Positions 57,317-64,000 of a DNA stretch of 64,000 nt are shown one piece after another; the first letter of the stretch is position 1; each line of letters begins with the position of its first letter. The translations under genes and the position numbers were made by a program. The DNA is taken from assembly GCA_030762175.1 (NCBI GenBank), contig CM060837.1, forward strand, positions 7,954,001 to 8,018,000. The letters are read 5' to 3'. The stretch is from Metallyticus violacea (Eukaryota; Arthropoda; Insecta; Mantodea; Metallyticidae). Below the pieces are notes generated by a model. That model saw only the letters and a program-made list of their open reading frames with translations, ran no database searches and had not been told where the DNA came from.

Positions 57317-59320
57317 ATGCTAGCCAACCATTAGTACAACCATTTGAATGACCTCTACATGGAGCTAAAAGCTGTTACAGTTGTGACAACATGCACTCCT
57401 TATCGGTAACACAGGATCCTGCAAGGATAGCTTTTGAAGTGCTCGCCCTCCCGTTCTCCAGAAATCAGACACCCCAGAATGGCAAATGGAACTAGGTCTA
57501 TTTTTCGTTTTGCATTTTGGAATGCAAACATTTCAAACCAGATGGACTACTTTGGCATGGTGTCTCCCGGTTCACCCTAGATTTTTAGACGTCATTTTAA
57601 TCAGTGAGACACATCTCCTTCCACCTTACGGGCTACATTCGTCTTTCTAAAGACAGCGACAGCGTCAGCTGAGGAACAGCAAGATCCTATTGCCCACAGA
57701 CCATTCCCCTACAAACCCTAGAAGCCCCAGCCATCTTGGAACCCGGTGGTACTGAGGTGATGTTCGTGTCTCCATACCACCCCCTAGTCAAGCATACATA
57801 CCAGTTGACTACCAAACTGTTCTTGTCCTCCGCCATGATGTCATTCTAACCAGCGACTTCAATGGCAAACACACTTTCTGGCATTCTAATTGCTGAGCAG
57901 AGCCAAGAGGCAATGCAATAGTTTGCTTCATACATCAGAATCCACAACTCAGAACAGGCATATCTTGGCAACCTGCCATCATCCACAATCTTAAGGACTG
58001 CCATTGGTTGCTGACATTGCAATAATCAAATGTTTCCATTTTCATCTCCCGTTAATCAATGCACTTCATTCCAATCATAATTCTGTATTGGTTGAAATCA
58101 ATGCAAGGATTGCAAGCCATGGTGTCTCAGGCCTAACTTGAGAAGTTGACTGGTAAAGTTTAAAGGTTTCCTCTATGCTTCTATCCTCCCCAACCAAGAA
58201 TCACAAACATTCTTTTCTTAGAATCTGTAGTCTCATTCATCACAAGAATTATTCACAGCCTTACAATCCATACATTTCCCACACCATATGCAGATATCTT
58301 ACCCCTTGACCTAGAACTTTTCATTTGCAGATCCTGAGCAGCCCAGAAACTCTTATCAGCTACGCTTCACATTACACTACAAACAGTTGCTAAGAAGCTT
58401 TTGCAATTAGATCCATGACCAACTTTGACACAATGGCCAGAGCTGATTTAAGAGTTACGATGTGTGGAAAGTTACCAAATACCTCCATAGACAGAGAGTA
58501 CAAACTGATACTCATTCAACAGCACTATTGGTCTGGGATGTGAATCCCAAGGCAATGCAAATGTCCATGCTGATTATTTAAAACATCTTTTTAGGCAAGA
58601 AAGAATGATAACTTCTCAAGTTGCATTCATCGAGATGGGTGTCAATATCTCTGATGCCTGCCAGATGAAAATTCTCATCATAAAACCTAGCTCACTAAGT
58701 GCCTCAATCCTGGAAAGCTGATGGACCTGATGGGCTAATCACCCTTCAGAGTGGCATTCTTTCTCACCAAGGTTTTCAATATCTGTATAACTTTGTATTT
58801 CTTCCCTCAAGAGGCATAATGAAACCTAAGAAAGATCCAGGCCACCCATCCAGCTATTAATCCATTAGTCTCCTATCCATCCCCCCTCCCAAATTTTTAG
58901 AAGCTGATTCTAGTTCACCTGACTCCTTTCTTAGGAGAAATTCAAGCCATCCTACAGTCCATCAGTTGCTGCAGTGGTGGAATCTCCTATCCTGGGCTTC
59001 CAGGACAAGGCATGCACTTCCACTGTATGTGGAAAAGACTTCTTTATCTGGCATGCAGGTTTTTATACGATCTCATTTCTCTTGAGCTCCCCAAAACATT
59101 TCATACTACACCATAGCTTTACTGTAACAATATTAAAAACATCAGCACTTGGACCTTTAAGAAGTGGAACCCATAAATGCTCTGTACTTTCACCCGATTG
59201 TTTTTAACATCTAAATGGCAGACTTTTTACTGGCAAAGAACATCAACATAGCTAATGATGTCCTACTCTTCAGAACAGACAAACACATAGTCAGAGCCGT
59301 AAACGTTATACTACTACTCC
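57290..59320 (+). mobile_element. LINE remnant, plus strand: endonuclease and reverse transcriptase traces
   Basis: From about 57500 the plus strand shows RSIFRFAFWNANISNQMDYF, the WNANGi start of a Jockey-like endonuclease. Then come a VILISETHL-like block, an ILTSDFNGKHTFWHSN block (the DFNaKH..W.S motif) and NALHSNHNSVLVEINAR (the SDHnPVl.ei motif). Around 59140-59260 a degenerate LGPLRSGTHKCSVLSP corresponds to the GvPQGsvLSP motif of the RT. Many stops and frameshifts. The start gcccaagagatgtaaatgcc matches the end of each unit of the preceding tandem array. Confidence 0.65.
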
Positions 59321-61500
59321 TTTGCCTCAATCAACAATGATGTCTTGGTATCTTCTGCAAAAGGCACATTATAAGGGGTTGAGAGTCATCTATTCTGTAA
59401 ACCATTACTTCCCATTCTGGTTATTACAGTCGTTGCAGTTGTTAGGCTGTTTGAAAATTTCTATTGTCTCATGTTGTTTGTTCAAACATGGTAGTGCGAG
59501 CAAAACAACAGGAGGCTTGTTGCTGAATCATATATTTCCTTACCCATAGTGGATCGTCTGCTTGAGCCAGGCTGCACCATCTCCTGTGCTCCAAAGTGTG
59601 GTGTTGATACTGGATTGTACCTATGTAACTGCACCACAGGAGTAGGGAGTTCGGTTCATGCCAGCTTAAGTGGGTGGGTTCCCTGGGGTAAACTAATCAG
59701 TTGTCTGGTAGGCTTGAAAATGGTTCTGATGCTGTGGCACTGGAGTAAATGATCAATATGATCTTTGACGTTCTTAAAGCTGTCCCTTCACCCTTTGTTT
59801 GTTCTGCCTTTGGTCTGGTTGTGTGCCGTTTGGAGAGGTGTTTGTACATCTTTGGCATAGTATACATTCCGTTAATTGCCGTAATAAGTGAGACTTCATT
59901 TAGATGTTGGATAAAAGTACAGAGTCTTCAGGGATTCCATCTCTTGTAGGTCCAAGTTTGGTGCTTTACCTGCTATTACTGCGAAGGTGCAGTGTTTTAG
60001 AAAGGAGTGAGTATGAGAATTAGTGTTTTGGAGAGCTCAAGAGAAATGAGTTTGTGTAAATTCCTGCCATGCCAGGTTCCACATACAACAGATATGTATG
60101 CCTTGTTTCGGAAGTTCAAGGCAGCTGCTTTCGCTGCCCCAGCAGCTGATGCATCAGAAATATCAATGTATGTCTCGATGAACGCAACTTGAGAAACTGT
60201 CACTGGGTAACATTTATTGCATAAAAAGACTTTCTATTTAATCAGCATGGATATTTGCATTGCCTTGTGCCAGACATGGAGTGAATATGAGTTTCTTGCC
60301 CACTGTCCATGGAGATTTTGGTGACTTTCTACACATCACTGCTACTTAAGTTTGCTCTGGCCATTGTGTGCCTTCTATGCTCTTGCATAATGACTTCGCT
60401 GCACAAACATCATAGTGTAATGTGGGATGTAGTTGGTAGAGTCTGTGGGGAGGCCAGGATCTGTGGATGAAAAGCTCTACGTCAAGGCCTAAGATAGTTT
60501 GGGGTCGGGGAGGGAAAAATGCGGATTGTAAGACTGTGAGTAAATTGTGTGTGTGAAGGATGAGACTGCAGCCTCTAAGGAAAGAATGTTTGTTATTCTT
60601 GGATAGGGGAATGGAAGCATGGAGAGAATCCTTTACGCTTTTTCAGTTGGCTTCTGGAGTTAGGCCTGAGACACCATGGCTGGCAACCCTTGTGTTGATT
60701 TCAACCGACACAGGATTATGATCGGAATGAAGTGTGTTGATTAACATGAGATGAAAATGGAAATGTTTATCACAATGTCAACAACTGATGGTTATCCTCA
60801 ACATTGTGGATGATGTGTGAGTTACCAGGGTATGACTGTTCTGAGTGGTGGATCCTGATCTATAAAGCATTGCCTCTTATGTCTTCTCAGCGATTGCAGT
60901 GTCAGAAGGAGTGCTTGGTATTGAGGTCTCTGGCTAGAATGATGTTATGGTGTAGGGCAAAAATGGTTTGGTAGTCAGCTGGAAAGTATGCTTGGCCAGG
61001 GGGTGGTATGCAGACACTAACAATACCTCAGTGCCCCTGGGTTCCAAATAGATGGCCATTGGGTTCTAGGGTTTGGGGAATGGTCTGTGACCAGGATTGC
61101 TGTTCCTCCACCTCAGCTGTCGCGGTCTTTACAAAGAGTAATGTAGTCTGGAAGATGGAAGGAGATGTTTGATTTTATGTTCTCGCTGATTTAAATGGCG
61201 TGTAGGGAGAACTGGTAGGCAAAATACCAAAGTTCGTTCATCTGGTTTGGAATGGCATTCCAAAATGCAAAACGAAATGGTATTAGACCTAGTATCATTC
61301 ACCACTCTGGGGCGTCTAGTTCCCGGAGAACAGGAGGGCGAATGCTTCAAAAGCTATCGGTAACTTGCAGGATCCTGTGTGTTAAAGTAGCGATAAGGAG
61401 TGCATGTGAGCTCCATGCAGAGGTCATTCTGAGTGGTTGGTTGTACTAATGGTTGGCTGAATTGGCATCTGTGGCATATCCATCTCTTGGGCCTTTTTTT
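59320..61500 (-). mobile_element. Second LINE remnant of the same family, inverted
   Basis: Read on the minus strand from 61500 it parallels 57290-58150. The order is ggcccaagagatggatatgc, the bases encoding FVFWNANGIPNQMNELWYFA (across frames) near 61280-61220, a TTKPFLPYTI-type region near 60990, and SDHNPVSVEINTRVASHGVS near 60740-60670. Near 60200 VSQVAFIETYIDISDA parallels TSQVAFIEMGVNISDA at about 58620 on the plus strand. The two copies therefore form a large inverted pair. Stops are frequent. Plus-strand frames at 59322-59949 are antisense shadows. Confidence 0.6.
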
Positions 61501-61609
61501 TGTTTTGTTTTGTTTTTTGTTTTGTTTGTTTGTTTTTTTTGCATTTTGGGGGGAGGAACATTTCTCAAATGTCATGGAGTAAGAAAACTGAAAAGAAATT
61601 GCACCCATT

Positions 61610-61873
61610 TTATTGCAGAATATATTTTAGAGCTTCATCATCAAAATAATATAGATCCCATAAAGAAAATAGATCTTTTATCTTTGTGATCACAAATTTC
61701 ATTATTATGTTATGATAAAGAGTTCTAACAGCACTGGATGCAGGCACTTTTGCCATGAAAGTAGTTGCCTCATGTTGATCTGCTGCATGCTCTGGGTTAC
61801 CTTCAACTTCTGAAGAGGTATCATGATCAATGCCTGCATCATTTTCATCACAACCACTATCTAATGTAATCAC
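61610..61873 (-). CDS. Unrecognised acidic open frame
   Basis: 87 codons starting MITLDSGCDENDAGIDHDTS, with an acidic first half and EHAADQHEATTFMAKVPASS after it. The second half (IKDLFSLWDLYYFDDEALKY) is different in character. Acidic leaders of this type occur in some DNA-transposon proteins, but I cannot assign it. No splice sites or promoter were established. Confidence 0.2.
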   Translation of the reverse strand: MITLDSGCDENDAGIDHDTSSEVEGNPEHAADQHEATTFMAKVPASSAVRTLYHNIIMKFVITKIKDLFSLWDLYYFDDEALKYILQ

Positions 61874-62174
61874 ATATTTACAATTTCATCAAAATTTGGT
61901 TCTGAATGTTTCACCTTATTTGAGTATTTTATATAATACATATTTTCAAATTTACTATATATGCATATCTAACTCTGTAACATAGTTTCCAAGAATTCCT
62001 TTACAGTATAAAAATTATACACATTTTTAACGTTTTGTGTTTGAAGTGCTCTTAAATGATTTTGGTCTGTGATATAAGTGTATTAGCTCAGCCGAACTGT
62101 GTTTGGAATATAATTTGAAAAAAATTCTGTTGCTGCTGTTGTCATGGTTACTCTAGTGTAATGCACATGGTATT
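61874..62174. other. AT-rich DNA, nothing recognised
   Basis: No structure or coding signal was seen. Confidence 0.4.
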
Positions 62175-62870
62175 GAGCATAATACAATATCTATGTAAAA
62201 TGTTATCTATCTTATGATTAACATGTTTTAATTAAATACTTTTTTAACTTTGATTTTTAAACATGTGTGTATATATAAAGCACATGTATAAGTTTGTGTG
62301 TATGTAAAGTATTACTTATTTGTTTGAGCATAATACAATATCTATATGAAATTTTATCTGTTATGGTTAGCATGTTTTAATTAAATACATTTTTTAACTT
62401 TGATTTTTAAACATGTGTGTATATATAAAGCACATGTATAAGTTTGTGTGTATGTAAAGTATTACTTATTTGTTTGAGCATAATACAATATCTATATGAA
62501 ATTTTATCTGTTATGGTTAGCATGTTTTAATTAAATACATTTTTTAACTTTGATTTTTAAACATGTGTGTATATATAAAGCACATGTATGAGTTTGTGTG
62601 TATGTAAAGTATTACTTATTTGTTTGAGCATAATACAATATCTATATGAAATTTTATCTATGTTATGGTTAGCATGTTTTAATTAAATACATTTTTTAAT
62701 TTCGATTTTTAAACATGTGTGTATATATAAAGCACGTGGATAAGTTTGCATGTATGTAAAGTATTACTTATTTGTTTGATAATGTCTACCTAATATTTTA
62801 TCTATATTATGATTAACATGTTTTATTTTTAAACATATGTGTGTATATAAAGTAGTTTATATAAAAGTTT
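62175..62870. repeat. ~150 bp tandem repeat, about 4.5 units
   Basis: gagcataatacaatatctat recurs at about 62176, 62326, 62476 and 62626, exactly 150 bp apart. Each unit contains gttttaattaaatacatttt, aacatgtgtgtatatataaa and tatgtaaagtattacttatt. The outer units have diverged and the inner ones are nearly identical, a typical unequal-crossover pattern. It lies just beyond the C-terminal end of a minus-strand LINE remnant, possibly in its 3' UTR. Confidence 0.92.
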
Positions 62871-62919
62871 GTTATTACTTAGTATTTATAATTTGTGTAT
62901 ATCATAAAAACATTTATGA

Positions 62920-63480
62920 AAAAAAATGCTGCTTGAGTTTTATTTTAAATCTATTGCCAGAAAGTGCATTAAATTTTCTGGGTAATTTGTTATATAATAT
63001 ATCACCCATTACATAAGGGTACTAGTTTCACGAATCATTGCTTGCATCTTCAGCTGCCCTTCGACTGTAGCACTAGTGCTACATAAACATGTAAGTGGGA
63101 CAATAAAAGTGTGTAGTTCCGCTCAATTATACAATTATCTTAACTACTCATAACCTATATACAAATTCTTTGTTAGCATTTTCTACATTAAGATCACCCA
63201 TTATTATAATGTAACAATTATCTTTTAAAGAGCTCTTCTACATATATACATAAAAAAATCATTTAGGTTTGAGTTTGGAGATCTGTAAATTCCAAACACC
63301 AACATTTTACTATCATCAACATAAAGCTTGCACCTATTATTTCAAAGGTTATTTCTTTAAATATTTCTCCAACATTTTTATTTTACTGCATTTGAACTCT
63401 TTTGGACTACATCATTTCTGCACTTTTTTGCAAAACATATCAATCTATTTATAATTTTAAAATTGGTCATATTTCGGCTG
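62920..63480 (-). mobile_element. LINE remnant, minus strand: endonuclease piece and RT C-terminal end
   Basis: Near 63310-63180 the minus strand reads VFGIYRSPNSNLNDFFMYI and then a GDLNVENANKEF-like stretch. These match "ivgvYRsPn.nl..Fl..l" and "GDFNvd" of CR1/Jockey-type endonucleases. Near 63020-62930 it reads GDILYNKLPRKFNALSGNRF followed by KIKLKQHFF, the typical C-terminal end of such elements. The whole RT between them is missing, so the copy is internally deleted. Confidence 0.6.
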
Positions 63481-63764
63481 TTTCTTATCGAGACTCTTCT
63501 TAAAAAATATATGAGGATTTGCAGGTGCTAAAATTTTTTCTAATAAGTTGTATCAAAATATCGTAAACTTTGATGCAACACTTTAAGTGATTTGTTTAAC
63601 TGTTTCATTTGCATTTTTTTTTGTGCTTTGATTATTTGCTGATCTTAATTTTCAATTAACGCATTTACTGCTATGCCATTGGACAATTTATTTAAGTTAA
63701 TTTATATTTTTTATATCAACACTGATGCTAAATAAACTTTACCTCTAGAGTTCAGATGTGTGAT

Positions 63765-64000
63765 GTTCCCTGGTCTAATTTCATTGATTTCATTAACCAG
63801 CAAAATTAGACCACTGGGGATTAGGGTTTAAACTAAAGCGAAAACTTAAAAGTTGCTCTAGTGCCCACAATATTTGTCTTTTCTCAACAAAACTCGGTAT
63901 ATACCATATAATTAAAAAAAAAATCTGAAAATTAATAAAATGAGATTACTAGGATTGGGGGTTTGCCTGAAAACGAAAAATAAAAATTGCTCTAGCAGTC
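63765..64000 (+). mobile_element. Family A copy, left part, cut by the window edge
   Basis: Core units are visible (ctaaagcgaaaacttaaaag, ttgctctagtgcccacaat, caacaaaactcggtatatac, gggggtttgcctgaaaacg) and the sequence ends inside a unit at base 64000. The preceding ctggtctaatttcattgatt and aaccagcaaaattagaccac form a short inverted repeat. Confidence 0.6.

Noticed and set aside
59322..59949. Three consecutive plus-strand frames of 66-75 codons
   Set aside because: They overlap the inverted LINE remnant, show no motif, and the minus strand carries the LINE-like peptide nearby; treated as shadows.

Overview
This is AT-rich, intron- and repeat-dominated eukaryotic DNA, almost certainly from an arthropod and most likely an insect with a large genome. 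The reasons are tRNA-derived SINEs, mariner/DDE transposase remnants of insect type, LINE, hAT-like and Penelope-like fragments, long microsatellites, and coding exons bounded by GT/AG splice sites. There are no bacterial-style operons. No rRNA, intact tRNA gene or CRISPR array was seen. The species cannot be named from sequence alone.

Layout. 1-5.5 kb: two small exon-like segments (763-956 and 3313-3483) separated by mariner-superfamily remnants, then a LINE remnant and two palindromic hairpin elements. 5.5-36 kb: accessory DNA dominated by one interspersed family, called family A here (about eleven copies). It has a core of tandem 130-155 bp units, a conserved ~800 bp AT-rich tail carrying an AAT-type microsatellite, and a 3' end with a short GC hairpin, an architecture like Helentron-type non-autonomous elements. 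Nested in and around it are two well-defined tRNA-SINE families (SINE1, SINE2), a MITE, transposase and LINE fragments, a ~520 bp palindrome (17.0-17.5 kb) and a recent tandem segmental duplication (27.6-31.5 and 31.5-36.0 kb). Each copy of that duplication carries a promoter-like block with two CCAAT boxes, an Inr-like motif and a splice donor.

37-48.7 kb: the only convincing gene, on the + strand. Five exons (37100-37133, 37389-37424, 41879-42229, 43655-46258, 48659-48700) join in one open frame. Every junction is phase 1 and every internal exon is a multiple of three. The product starts MILRSGRVLSG, has an Arg-rich stretch, a long Gln-rich repeat exon, and an 868-codon Ser/Thr/Lys-rich exon with internal repeats and basic nuclear-localisation-like clusters. 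I do not recognise it. Its introns hold LINE and DDE-transposase remnants, SINE1 and more hairpin elements. The Gln-rich exon region has an old, broken duplicate at 52.6-54.0 kb.

51.7-64 kb: a Penelope-like remnant (RT with YVDD plus a GIY-YIG-like piece), a six-unit tandem array of 450-469 bp with an alternating higher-order pattern, two LINE remnants of one family in inverted orientation, a 150 bp tandem repeat, another LINE remnant and the start of a further family A copy at the right edge.

The most novel-looking structure is the set of six hairpin elements. Each pairs a (near-)perfect palindrome with a fixed single-sided tail around CTTCACTGTGT..GTTCC. Four are bounded by 10-14 bp direct repeats, which suggests retroposition of a snap-back element rather than an ordinary TIR transposon.
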